Assembly: GCF_964355755.1 (NCBI RefSeq)
Contig: NC_092679.1
Span: 9,116,001 to 9,180,000 of the forward strand
Source: Antedon mediterranea
Lineage: Eukaryota; Echinodermata; Crinoidea; Comatulida; Antedonidae
Reading direction: 5' to 3'
DNA: 64,000 bases
Both the position numbers and the translations under genes were made by a program. Under the pieces are notes generated by a model, which saw only the letters and a program-made list of their open reading frames with translations, was not told where the DNA came from and made no database searches. Positions 50,201 to 63,256 of the stretch are shown here, piece after piece (positions within the stretch are counted from its first letter, which is position 1; every line of letters begins with the position of its first letter).

Positions 50201-51050
50201 AAGTGCTTTAAATAGCTTCAAATCGCATTTACAGACATTTTAGACCCTTTTGTGATTTTCGAAAAAACTTGTTAACATAAAAACATCAAAGTGTACAGAT
50301 TAGCTTCAAATCGCATTTGTAGACGTTTTAGACCATTTTGTGATTTTCGAAAAAACTTGCTAACATAAAAACATCAAAGTGTACAGAATAGCTTCAAATC
50401 ACATTTGGAGACGTTTTAGACCATTTTGTGATTTTCGAAAAAAATTGTTTCCATAAAAACACCAAAGTGCTTAGAATAGCTTCAAATCGCATTTGGAGAC
50501 ATTTTAGACCATTTTGTGATTTTCGAAAAAACTTGTTAACATAAAAACACAAAAGTGCTTAGAATAGCTTCAAATCGCATTTGTAGACGTTTTAGACCAT
50601 TTTGTGATTTTCGAAAAAACTTGTTAACCTAAAAACACCAAAGTGCTTTAAATAGCTTCAAATCGCATTTACAGACATTTTAGACCCTTTTGTGATTTTC
50701 GAAAAAACTTGTTAACATAAAAACATCAAAGTGTACAGATTAGCTTCAAATCGCATTTGTAGACGTTTTAGACCATTTTGTAATTTTCGAAAAAACTTGC
50801 TAACATAAAAACATCAAAGTGTACAGAATAGCTTCAAATCACATTTGAAGACGTTTTAGACCATTTTGTGATTTTCGAAAAAAATTGTTTCCATAAAAAC
50901 ACCAAAGTGCTTAGAATAGCTTCAAATCGCATTTGGAGACATTTTAGACCATTTTGTGATTTTCGAAAAAACTTGTTAACATAAAAACATCAAAATGTAC
51001 AGAAAAGCTTCAAATCTCATTTAGAGACGTTTTAGACCATTTTGTGATTT
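47214..51050 (+). repeat. Higher-order repeat, unit C (3650-bp form)
   Basis: It follows the 4689-bp offset to about 50142 and then departs, because the second copy of the 1039-bp segment is missing. Successive CTAAAAC landmarks here are 48335 and 51985, 3650 bp apart, which equals 4689 minus 1039. A private AATCACATTTGAAGACG occurs near 50840. Confidence 0.86.
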
Positions 51051-53456
51051 CAAAAAAACTTGTTAACATAAAAACACCAAAGTGCTTAGAATAGCTTAAA
51101 ATCGCATTTGGAGACGTTTTAGACCATTTTGTGATTTTCGAAAAACTTGTTAACATAAAAACATCAAAGAGTACAGAATAGCTTCAAATCGCATTTGGAG
51201 ACGTTTTAGACAATTTTGTGATTTTCGAAAAACTTGGTTACACAAAAACATCAAAGTGCTTGAAATCACATTAGAAACCGTTTTAGACCATTTTGAGCAT
51301 TTCGATAAAACATTTCACACAAAAACATCAAAGAGCACAAAGTAGCTTAATATCGTTTTTAAAAACGTTTTTGACCATTTTGAGCATTTCGACAGAAAAT
51401 TTTCACACAAAACATCAAAGTGTACAGAATAGCTTCAAATCGCATTTGGAAACGTTTTAGACCATTTTGAGCATTTCGAAAAACTTGTTAACACAAAAAC
51501 ACCCAAGTGCTTAAAATAGCTTCAAATCGCATTTGGAGACGTTTTAGACCATTTTGTGATTTTCGAAAAAACTTGTTAACATAAAAACACCAAAGTGCTT
51601 AAAATAGCTTTAAATCGCATTTGGAGATGTTTTAGACCATTTTGTGATTTTCTAAAAAACTTGTTAACATAAAAACATCAAAGTGTACAGAATAGCTTCA
51701 AATCGCATTTGGAGACGTTTTAGACAATTTTGTGATTTCCGAAAAACTTGTTAACACAAAAACACCAAAGTGCTTAAAATAGCTTCAAATCACATTTGGA
51801 GACATTTTAGACCCTTTTGTGATTTTCAAAAAAACTTGGTTACACAAAAGCACCTAAGTGCTTAAAATAGCTTCAAATCGCATTTGGAGACGTTTTAGAC
51901 CATTTTGTGATTTTCGAAAAAACTAGTTAACATAAAAACATCAAAGTGCTTAAAATCACATTAGAAATCGTTTTAGACCATTTTGAGCATTTTGCTAAAA
52001 CTTTTCACAAAAAAACACCAAAGAGCACAAAATAGCTTAATATCGTGTTTAAAAACGTTTTAGACCATTTTGAGCATTTCGAAAAACTTGTTAACACAAA
52101 AACACCAAAGTGCTTAAAATAGCTTCAAATCGCATTTGGAGACGTTTTAGACCATTTTGTGAGTTTCGAAAAAATTTGTTTAAATAAAAACACCAATGTG
52201 CTAAGAATAGTTTAAAATCGCATTTGCAGACGTTTTAGACCATTTTGTGATTTAAAAAAAACTTGTTAACATAAAAACACCAAAGTGCTTAGAATAGCTT
52301 AAAATCGCATTTGGAGACGTTTTAGACCATTTTGTGATTTTCGAAAAACTTGTTAACATAAAAACATCAAAGAGTACAGAATAGCTTCAAATCGCATTTG
52401 GAGACGTTTTAGACAATTTTGTGATTTTCGAAAAACTTGGTTACACAAAAACATCAAAGTGCTTGAAATCACATTAGAAACCGTTTTAGACCATTTTGAG
52501 CATTTCGATAAAACATTTCACACAAAAACATCAAAGAGCACAAAGTAGCTTAATATCGTTTTTAAAAACGTTTTTGACCATTTTGAGCATTTCGACAGAA
52601 AATTTTCACACAAAACATCAAAGTGTACAGAATAGCTTCAAATCGCATTTGGAAACGTTTTAGACCATTTTGAGCATTTCGAAAAACTTGTTAACACAAA
52701 AACACCCAAGTGCTTAAAATAGCTTCAAATCGCATTTGGAGACGTTTTAGACCATTTTGTGATTTTCGAAAAAACTTGTTAACATAAAAACACCAAAGTG
52801 CTTAAAATAGCTTTAAATCGCATTTGGAGATGTTTTAGACCATTTTGTGATTTTCTAAAAAACTTGTTAACATAAAAACATCAAAGTGTACAGAATAGCT
52901 TCAAATCGCATTTGGAGACGTTTTAGACAATTTTGTGATTTCCGAAAAACTTGTTAACACAAAAACACCAAAGTGCTTAAAATAGCTTCAAATCACATTT
53001 GGAGACATTTTAGACCCTTTTGTGATTTTCAAAAAAACTTGGTTACACAAAAGCACCTAAGTGCTTAAAATAGCTTCAAATCGCATTTGGAGACGTTTTA
53101 GACCATTTTGTGATTTTCGAAAAAACTAGTTAACATAAAAACATCAAAGTGCTTAAAATCACATTAGAAATCGTTTTAGACCATTTTGAGCATTTTGCTA
53201 AAACTTTTCACAAAAAAACACCAAAGAGCACAAAATAGCTTAATATCGTGTTTAAAAACGTTTTAGACCATTTTGAGCATTTCGAAAAACTTGTTAACAC
53301 AAAAACACCAAAGTGCTTAAAATAGCTTCAAATCGCATTTGGAGACGTTTTAGACCATTTTGTGAGTTTCGAAAAAATTTGTTTAAATAAAAACACCAAT
53401 GTGCTAAGAATAGTTTAAAATCGCATTTGCAGACGTTTTAGACCATTTTGTGATTT
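51051..53456 (+). repeat. 1203-bp tandem duplication
   Basis: 51051-52253 is followed directly by a near-identical 52254-53456 (cassettes about 51295 and 52498; CTAAAAC 51985 and 53188). The junction at about 52250-52262 reads GTGATTTAAAAAAAACTTG, joining the end of the TTTGCAGACG monomer to the beginning of the CAAAAAAACTTG monomer inside an A-run. No other copy of this junction exists in the window. It is about 14 monomers long. Confidence 0.9.
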
Positions 53457-56400
53457 TCGAAAAAACTTGTTAACATAAAAACACAAAAGTGCTTAGAATA
53501 GCTTCAAATTGCATTTGTAGACGTTTTAGACCATTTTGTGATCTTCGAAAAAACTTGTTAACATAAAAACATCAAAGTGTACAGAATAGCTTCAAATCGC
53601 ATTTGGAGACGTTTTAGACCATTTTGTGATTTTCGAAAAAACTTGTTAACATAAAAACACCAAAGTGTAAAGAAAAGCTTCAAATCGCATTTGGAAACGT
53701 TTTAGACCATTTTGTGATTTTCGAAAAAACTTGTTAACATAAAAACATCAAAGTGTACAGATTAGCTTCAAATCGCATTTGGAGACGTTTTAGACCATTT
53801 TGTGATTTTCGAAAAAACTTGTTAACATAAAAACACCAAAGTGTACAGAAAAGCTTCAAATCGCTATTGGAGACGTTTTAGACCATTTTGTGATTTTCGA
53901 AAAAAATTGTTTCCATAAAAACACCAAAGTGCTTAGAATAGCTTCAAATCGCATTTGGAGACATTTTAGACCATTTTGTGATTTTCGAAAAAAGTTGTTA
54001 ACATAAAAACATCAAAGTGTACAGAAAAGCTTCAAATCGCATTTAGAGACGTTTTAGACCATTTTGTGATTTTCAAAAAAACTTGTTAACATAAAAACAC
54101 CAAAGTGCTTAGAATAGCTTAAAATCGCATTTGGAGACGTTTTAGACCATTTTGTGATTTTCGAAAAACTTGTTAACATAAAAACATCAAAGTGTACAGA
54201 ATAGCTTAAAATCGCTATTGGAGACATTTTAGACCATTTTGTGATTTTCGAAAAAACTTGGTAACATAAAAACATCAAAGTGCTTAGAATAGCTTCAAAT
54301 CGCATTTGGAGACATTTTAGACCATTTTGTGATTTTCGAAAAAAGTTGTTAACATAAAAACATCAAAGTGTACAGAAAAGCTTCAAATCGCATTTAGAGA
54401 CGTTTTAGACCATTTTGTGATTTTCGAAAAACTTGTTAACATAAAAACATCAAAGTGTACAGAATAGCTTCAAATCGCATTTGGAGACGTTTTAGACCAT
54501 TTTGTGATTTTCGAAAAACTTGTTAACATAAAAACATCAAAGTGTACAGAATAGCTTCAAATCGCATTTGGAGACGTTTTAGACAATTTTGTGATTTTCG
54601 AAAAACTTGGTTACACAAAAACATCAAAGTGCTTGAAATCACATTAGAAACCGTTTTAGACCATTTTGAGCATTTCGATAAAACATTTCACACAAAAACA
54701 TCAAAGAGCACAAAGTAGCTTAATATCGTATTTAAAAACGTTTTTGACCATTTTGAGCATTTCGAAAGAAAATTTTCACACAAAACATCAAAGTGTACAG
54801 AATAGCTTCAAATCGCATTTGGAAACGTTTTAGACCATTTTGTGATTTTCGAAAAACTTGTTAACACAAAAACACAAAAGTGCTTAAAATAGCTTTAAAT
54901 CGCATTTGGAGACGTTTTAGACCATTTTGTGATTTTCGAAAAAACTTGTTAACATAAAAACACCAAAGTGTACAGAATAGCTTCAAATCGCATTTGGAGA
55001 CGTTTTAGACAATTTTGTGATTTTCGAAAAACTTGGTTACACAAAAACATCAAAGTGCTTGAAATCACATTAGAAACCGTTTTAAACCATTTTGAGCATT
55101 TCGATAAAACATTTCACACAAAAACATCAAAGAGCACAAAGTAGCTTAAAATCGTATTTAAAAACGTTTTTGACCATTTTGAGCATTTCGACAGAAAATT
55201 TTCACACAAAACATCAAAGTGTACAGAATAGCTTCAAATCGCATTTGGAAACGTTTTAGACCATTTTGAGCATTTCGAAAAACTTGTTAACACAAAAACA
55301 CCAAAGTGCTTAAAATAGCTTCAAATCGCATTTGCAGACGTTTTAGACCATTTTGTTATTTTCGAAAAAACTTGTTAACATAAAAACACAAAAGTGCTTA
55401 GAATAGCTTCAAATCGCATTTGTAGACGTTTTAGACCATTTTGTGATTTTCGAAAAAACTTGTTAACATAAAAACATCAAAGTGTACAGAAAAGCTTCAA
55501 ATCGCATTTGGAGACATTTTAGACCATTTTGTGATTTTTGAAAAAACTTGTTAACATAAAAACACCAAAGTGTACAGAAAAGCTTCAAATCGCTATTGGA
55601 GACGTTTTAGACCATTTTCTGATTTTCGAAAAAAATTGTTTCCATAAAAACACCAAAGTGCTTAGAATAGCTTCAAATCGCATTTGGAGACATTTTAGAC
55701 CATTTTGTGATTTTCGAAAAAAGTTGTTAACATAAAAACATCAAAGTGTACAGAAAAGCTTCAAATCGCATTTAGAGACGTTTTAGACCATTTTGTGATT
55801 TTCAAAAAAACTTGTTAACATAAAAACACCAAAGTGCTTAGAATAGCTTAAAATCGCATTTGGAGACGTTTTAGACCATTTTGTGATTTTCGAAAAACTT
55901 GTTAACATAAAAACATCAAAGTGTACAGAATAGCTTCAAATCGCATTTGGAGACGTTTTAGACAATTTTGTGATTTTCGAAAATCTTGGTTACACAAAAA
56001 CATAAAAGTTCTTGAAATCACATTAGAAACCGTTTTAGACCATTTTGAGCATTTCGATAAAACATTTCACAAAAAAACATCAAAGAGCACAAAGTAGCTT
56101 AATATCGTATTTAAAAACGTTTTTGACCATTTTGAGCATTTCGACAGAAAATTTTCACACAAAACATCAAAGTGTACAGAATAGCTTCAAATCGCATTTG
56201 GAAACGTTTTAGACCATTTTGTGATTTTCGAAAAAACTTGTTAACATAAAAACATCAAAGTGTACAGAATAGCTCCAAATCGCATTTGGAGACGTTTTAG
56301 ACCATTTTGTGATTTTCGAAAAAACTTGTTAACATAAAAACATCAAAGTGTACAGAAAAGCTTCAAATCGCTATTGGAGACGTTTTAGACCATTTTGTGA

Positions 56401-56789
56401 TTTTCGAAAAAAATTGTTTCCATAAAAACACCAAAGTGCTTAGAATAGCTTCAAATCGCATTTGGAGACATTTTAGACCATTTTGTGATTTTCGAAAAAA
56501 GTTGTTAACATAAAAACATCAAAGTGTACAGAAAAGTTTCAAATCGCATTTAGAGACGTTTTAGACCATTTTGTGATTTTCAAAAAAACTTGTTAACATA
56601 AAAACACAAAAGTGCTTAGAATAGCTTAAAATCGCATTAGAAACCGTTTTAGACCATTTTGAGCATTTCGATAAAACATTTCACACAAAAACATCAAAGA
56701 GCACAAAGTAGCTTAATATCGTATTTAAAAACGTTTTTGACCATTTTGAGCATTTCAAAAGAAAATTTTCACACAAAACATCAAAGTGT
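53457..56789 (+). repeat. Satellite; left half matches 16786-18480
   Basis: 53743-55437 is the partner of 16786-18480 (offset 36957). To its right the sequence becomes more divergent: TTTTCTGATTTTCG near 55617, AAATCTTGGTTACAC near 55982, ACATAAAAGTTCTTG near 56001 and AGCTCCAAATCGC near 56272 are single-copy changes. A hybrid monomer lies at 56557-56644. There is no non-satellite sequence. Confidence 0.8.
56557..56644 (+). repeat. Hybrid monomer with ATCGCATTAGAAACC
   Basis: This 88-bp monomer starts as the CAAAAAAACTTG ... GCTTAGAATAGCTTAAAATC type but ends as the short cassette monomer (GCATTAGAAACC), leading straight into the divergent pair. Elsewhere two or more monomers separate these types. 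An equal hybrid lies at 60612-60699 (offset 4055), and both are followed by GAGCATTTCAAAAGAAAATT. The likely cause is an unequal exchange within one monomer, followed by duplication of the product. Confidence 0.8.
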
Positions 56790-58247
56790 ACAGAATAGCT
56801 TCAAATCGCATTTGGAGACGTTTTAGACCATTTTGTGATTTTCGAAAAAAATTGTTAACATAAAAACACCAAAGTGTACAGAAAAGCTTCAAATCGCTAT
56901 TGGAGACGTTTTAGACCATTTTGTGATTTTCGAAAAAAATTGTTTCCATAAAGACACCAAAGTGCTTAGAATAGCTTCAAATCGCATTTGGAGACATTTT
57001 AGACCATTTTGTGATTTTCGAAAAAAGTTGTTAACATAAAAACATCAAAGTGTACAGAAAAGCTTCAAATCGCATTTAGAGACGTTTTAGACCATTTTGT
57101 GATTTTCAAAAAAACTTGTTAACATAAAAACACCAAAGTGCTTAGAATAGCTTAAAATCGCATTTGGAGACGTTTTAGACCATTTTGTGATTTTCGAAAA
57201 ACTTGTTAACATAAAAACATCAAAGTGTACAGAATAGCTTCAAATCGCATTTGGAGACGTTTTAGACAATTTTGTGATTTTCGAAAAACTTGGTTACACA
57301 AAAACATCAAAGTGCTTGAAATCACATTAGAAACCGTTTTAGACCATTTTGAGCATTTTGATAAAACATTTCACACAAAAACATCAAAGAGCACAAAGTA
57401 GCTTAATATCGTATTTAAAAACGTTTTTGACCATTTTGAGCATTTCGACAGAAAATTTTCACACAAAACATCAAAGTGTACAGAATAGCTTCAAATCGCA
57501 TTTGGAAACGTTTTAGACCATTTTGAGCATTTCGAAAAACTTGTTAACACAAAAACACCAAAGTGCTTAAAATAGCTTCAAATCGCATTTGGAGACGTTT
57601 TAGACCATTTTGTGATTTTCGAAAAAACTTGTTAACATAAAAACACCAAAGTGCTTAAAATAGCTTTAAATCGCATTTGGAGATGTTTTAGACCATTTTG
57701 TGATTTTCTAAAAAACTTGTTAACATAAAAACATCAAAGTGTACAGAATAGCTTCAAATCGCATTTGGAGACGTTTTAGACAATTTTGTGATTTTCGAAA
57801 AACTTGTTAACACAAAAACACCAAACTGCTTAAAATAGCTTCAAATCACATTTGGAGACATTTTAGACCCTTTTGTGATTTTCAAAAAAACTTGGTTACA
57901 CAAAAGCACCTAAGTGCTTAAAATAGCTTCAAATCGCATTTGGAGACGTTTTAGACCATTTTGTGATTTTCAAAAAAACTAGTTAACATAAAAACATCAA
58001 AGTGCTTAAAATCACATTAGAAATCGTTTTAGACCATTTTGAGCATTTTGCTAAAACTTTTCACAAAAAAACATCAAAGAGCACAAAATAGCTTAATATC
58101 GTGTTTAAAAACGTTTTAGACCATTTTGAGCATTTCGAAAAACTTGTTAACACAAAAACACCAAAGTGCTTAAAATAGCTTCAAATCGCATTTGGAGACG
58201 TTTTAGACCATTTTGTGAGTTTCGAAAAAATTTGTTTAAATAAAAAC
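56790..58247 (+). repeat. 1.46-kb block, left copy (partner 61799-63256)
   Basis: The offset is 5009 (AAAAAAATTGTTAACAT 56845/61854, cassette 57351/62360, CTAAAAC 58041/63050). Shared rare variants are CATAAAGACACC (56946, 61955), GAGCATTTTGATAAAAC and CACCAAACTGC. The match ends near 58247, where this copy changes from the GTTTAAATAAAAACAC monomer directly to ACAAAAGTGC. Confidence 0.84.
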
Positions 58248-61200
58248 ACAAAAGTGCTTAGAATAGCTTCAAATCGCATTTGTAGACGTTTTAGACCATT
58301 TTGTGATTTTCGAAAAAACTTTTTAACATAAAAACACCAAAGTGCTTAGATTAGCTTCAAATCGCATTTGGAGACATTTTAGACCATTTTGTGATTTTCG
58401 AAAAAACTTGTTAACATAAAAACATCAAAGTGTACAGAAAAGCTTCAAATCGCATTTAGAGACGTTTTAGACCATTTTGTGATTTTCAAAAAAACTTGTT
58501 AACATAAAAACACCAAAGTGCTTAGAATAGCTTAAAATCGCATTTGGAGACGTTTTAGACCATTTTGTGATTTTCGAAAAACTTGTTAACATAAAAACAT
58601 CAAAGAGTACAGAATAGCTTCAAATCGCATTTGGAGACGTTTTAGACAATTTTGTGATTTTCGAAAAACTTGGTTACACAAAAACATCAAAGTGCTTGAA
58701 ATCACATTAGAAACCGTTTTAGACCATTTTGAGCATTTCGATAAAACATTTCAGACAAAAACATCAAAGAGCACAAAGTAGCTTAATATCGTATTTAAAA
58801 ACGTTTTTGACCATTTTGAGCATTTCGACAGAAAATTTTCACACAAAACATCAAAGTGTACAGAATAGCTTCAAATCGCATTTGGAAACGTTTTAGACCA
58901 TTTTGAGCATTTCGAAAAACTTGTTAACACAAAAACACCAAAGTGCTTAAAATAGCTTCAAATCGCATTTGGAGACGTTTTAGACCATTTTGTGATTTTC
59001 GAAAAAACATGTTAACATAAAAACACTAAAGTGCTTAAAATAGCTTTAAATCGCATTTGGAGATGTTTTAGACCATTTTGTGATTTTCTAAAAAACTTGT
59101 TAACATAAAAACATCAAAGTGTACAGAATAGCTTCAAATCGCATTTGGAGACGTTTTAGACAATTTTGTGATTTCCGAAAAACTTGTTAACACAAAAACA
59201 CCAAAGTGCTTAAAATAGCTTCAAATCACATTTGGAGACATTTTAGACCCTTTTGTGATTTTCAAAAAAACTTGGTTACACAAAAGCACCTAAGTGCTTA
59301 AAATAGCTTCAAATCGCATTTGGAGACGTTTTAGACCATTTTGTGATTTTCGAAAAAACTAGTTAACATAAAAACATCAAAGTGCTTAAAATCACATTAG
59401 AAATCGTTTTAGACCATTTTGTGATTTTCGAAAAAACTTGTTAACATAAAAACACCAAAGTGTAAAGAAAAACTTGTTAACATAAAAACATCAAAGTGTA
59501 CAGAATAGCTTCAAATCGCATTTGGAGACGTTTTGTGAGCTTAATATCGTGTTTAAAAACGTTTTAGACCATTTTGAGCATTTCGAAAAACTTGTTAACA
59601 CAAAAACACTAAAGTGCTTAAAATAGCTTCAAATCGCATTTGGAGACGTTTTAGACCATTTTGTGAGTTTCGAAAAAATTTGTTTAAATAAAAACACCAA
59701 TGTGCTAAGAATAGTTTCAAATCGCATTTGCAGACGTTTTAGACCATTTTGTGATTTTCGAAAAAACTTGTTAACATAAAAACACAAAAGTGCTTAGAAT
59801 AGCTTCAAATCGCATTTGTAGACGTTTTAGACCATTTTGTGATTTTCGAAAAAACTTGTTAACATAAAAACATCAAAGTGTACAGAATAGCTTCAAATCG
59901 AATTTGGAGACGTTTTAGACCATTTTGTGATTTTCGAAAAAACTTAACATAAAAACACCAAAGTGTAAAGAAAAGCTTCAAATCACTATTGGAGACGTTT
60001 TAGACCATTTTGTGATTTTCGAAAAAAAATGTTTCCATAAAAACACCAAAGTGCTTAGAATAGCTTCAAATCGCATTTGGAGACATTTTAGACCATTTTG
60101 TGATTTTCGAAAAAACTTGTTAATATAAAAACATCAAAGTGTACAGAATAGCTTCAAATCGCATTTGGAGACGTTTTAGACCATTTTGTGATTTTCGAAA
60201 AAACTTGTTAACATAAAAACACCAAAGTGTAAAGAAAAGCTTCAAATCGCTATTGGAGACGTTTTAGACCATTTTGTGATTTTCGAAAAAAATTGTTTCC
60301 ATAAAAACACCAAAGTGCTTAGAATAGCTTCAAATCGCATTTGGAGACATTTTAGACCATTTTGTGATTTTCGAAAAAACTTGTTAACATAAAAACATCA
60401 AAGTGTACAGAAAAGCTTCAAATCGCATTTAGAGACGTTTTAGACCATTTTGTGATTTTCAAAAAAACTCGTTAACATAAAAACACCAAAGTGCTTAGAA
60501 TAGCTTAAAATCGCATTTGGAGACGTTTTAGACCATTTTGTGATTTTCGAAAAAAGTTGTTAACATAAAAACATCAAAGTGTACAGAAAAGCTTCAAATC
60601 GCATTTAGAGACGTTTTAGACCATTTTGTGATTTTCAAAAAAACTTGTTAACATAAAAACACAAAAGTGCTTAGAATAGCTTAAAATCGCATTAGAAACC
60701 GTTTTAGACCATTTTGAGCATTTCGATAAAACATTTCACACAAAAACATCAAAGAGCACAAAGTAGCTTAATATCGTATTTAAAAACGTTTTTGACCATT
60801 TTGAGCATTTCAAAAGAAAATTTTCACACAAAACATCAAAGTGTACAGAATAGCTTCAAATCGCATTTGGAAACGTTTTAGACCATTTTGTGATTTTCGA
60901 AAAAACTTGTTAACATAAAAACACCAAAGTGCTTAGAAAAACTTCAAATCGCATTTGGAGACGTTTTATACCATTTTGTGATTTTCGAAAAAACTTGTTA
61001 ACATAAAAACACCAAAGTGCTTAGAATAGCTTCAAATCGCATTTGGAGACGTTTTAGACCATTTTGAGCATTTCGAAAAACTTGTTAACACAAAAACACC
61101 AAAGTGCTTAAAATAGCTTCAAATCGCATTTGGAGACGTTTTAGACCATTTTGTGATTTTCGAAAAAACTTGTTAACATAAAAACACAAAAGTGCTTAGA

Positions 61201-61798
61201 ATAGCTTCAAATCGCATTTGTAGACGTTTTAGACCATTTTGTGATTTTCGAAAAAACTTGTTAACCTAAAAACACCAAAGTGCTTTAAATAGCTTCAAAT
61301 CGCATTTACAGACATTTTAGACCCTTTTGTGATTTTCGAAAAAACTTGGTTACACAAAAACACAAAAGTGCTTAAAATAGCTTTAAATCGTATTTGGAGA
61401 CGTTTTAGACCATTTTGTGATTTTCGAAAAAACTTGTTAACATAAAAACACCAAAGTGTACAGAATAGCTTCAAATCGCATTTGGAGACGTTTTAGACAA
61501 TTTTGTGATTTTCGAAAAACTTGGTTACACAAAAACATCAAAGTGCTTGAAATCACATTAGAAACCGTTTTAGACCATTTTGAGCATTTCGATAAAACAT
61601 TTCACACAAAAACATCAAAGAGCACAAAGTAGCTTAATATCGTATTTAAAAACGTTTTTGACCATTTTGAGCATTTCGACAGAAAATTTTCACACAAAAC
61701 ATCAAAGTGTACAGAATAGCTTCAAATCGCATTTGGAAACGTTTTAGACCATTTTGTGATTTTCGAAAAAACTTGTTAACATAAAAACATCAAAGTGT
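58248..61798 (+). repeat. Irregular satellite region with rearranged monomers
   Basis: Monomer order is less regular here. One monomer is 124 bp (59405-59528) and the next only 31 bp (59529-59559). Other private changes are AACTTTTTAACAT near 58317, TTTCAGACAAAAAC near 58750, AAACATGTTAACAT near 59005, a GTT loss giving AAACTTAACATAAAA near 59940, TTGTTAATATAAAAAC near 60120, AAACTCGTTAAC near 60466 and TTTTATACCATTTTG near 60964. The hybrid monomer recurs at 60612-60699. Confidence 0.8.
59405..59559 (+). repeat. Rearranged long (124 bp) and truncated (31 bp) monomers
   Basis: The first copy runs through CACCAAAGTGTAAAGAAAA and then re-enters at AACTTGTTAACAT, so it carries part of the monomer twice. 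The second starts GACGTTTTGTGAGC and jumps to CTTAATATCGTGTTTAAAAACG, losing about 56 bp. Short shared strings (GAAAAA, GTTTTG/AGC) at the breaks fit slippage or microhomology-mediated repair. The arrangement occurs once in the window. Confidence 0.85.
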
Positions 61799-63256
61799 AC
61801 AGAATAGCTTCAAATCGCATTTGGAGACGTTTTAGACCATTTTGTGATTTTCGAAAAAAATTGTTAACATAAAAACACCAAAGTGTACAGAAAAGCTTCA
61901 AATCGCTATTGGAGACGTTTTAGACCATTTTGTGATTTTCGAAAAAAATTGTTTCCATAAAGACACCAAAGTGCTTAAAATAGCTTCAAATCGCATTTGG
62001 AGACATTTTAGACCATTTTGTGATTTTCGAAAAAAGTTGTTAACATAAAAACATCAAAGTGTACAGAAAAGCTTCAAATCGCATTTAGAGACGTTTTAGA
62101 CCATTTTGTGATTTTCAAAAAAACTTGTTAACATAAAAACACCAAAGTGCTTAGAATAGCTTAAAATCGCATTTGGAGACGTTTTAGACCATTTTGTGAT
62201 TTTCGAAAAACTTGTTAACATAAAAACATCAAAGTGTACAGAATAGCTTCAAATCGCATTTGGAGACGTTTTAGACAATTTTGTGATTTTCGAAAAACTT
62301 GGTTACACAAAAACATCAAAGTGCTTGAAATCACATTAGAAACCGTTTTAGACCATTTTGAGCATTTTGATAAAACATTTCACACAAAAACATCAAAGAG
62401 CACAAAGTAGCTTAATATCGTATTTAAAAACGTTTTTGGCCATTTTGAGCATTTCGACAGAAAATTTTCACACAAAACATCAAAGTGTACAGAATAGCTT
62501 CAAATCGCATTTGGAAACGTTTTAGACCATTTTGAGCATTTCGAAAAACTTGTTAACACAAAAACACCAAAGTGCTTAAAATAGCTTCAAATCGCATTTG
62601 GAGACGTTTTAGACCATTTTGTGATTTTCGAAAAAACTTGTTAACATAAAAACACCAAAGTGCTTAAAATAGCTTTAAATCGCATTTGGAGATGTTTTAG
62701 ACCATTTTGTGATTTTCTAAAAAACTTGTTAACATAAAAACATCAAAGTGTACAGAATAGCTTCAAATCGCATTTGGAGACGTTTTAGACAATTTTGTGA
62801 TTTTCGAAAAACTTGTTAACACAAAAACACCAAACTGCTTAAAATAGCTTCAAATCACATTTGGAGACATTTTAGACCCTTTTGTGATTTTCAAAAAAAC
62901 TTGGTTACACAAAAGCACCTAAGTGCTTAAAATAGCTTCAAATCGCATTTGGAGACGTTTTAGACCATTTTGTGATTTTCGAAAAAACTAGTTAACATAA
63001 AAACATCAAAGTGCTTAAAATCACATTAGAAATCGTTTTAGACCATTTTGAGCATTTTGCTAAAACTTTTCACAAAAAAACATCAAAGAGCACAAAATAG
63101 CTTAATATCGTGTTTAAAAACGTTTTAGACCATTTTGAGCATTTCGAAAAACTTGTTAACACAAAAACACCAAAGTGCTTAAAATAGCTTCAAATCGCAT
63201 TTGGAGACGTTTTAGACCATTTTGTGAGTTTCGAAAAAATTTGTTTAAATAAAAAC
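61799..63256 (+). repeat. 1.46-kb block, right copy
   Basis: This is the partner of 56790-58247 at offset 5009. A private base, TTTTTGGCCATTTTG, lies near 62436. At the right it continues into the standard GTGAGTTTCG, CACCAATGTGC, TTTGCAGACG succession that the left copy has lost. Confidence 0.84.
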
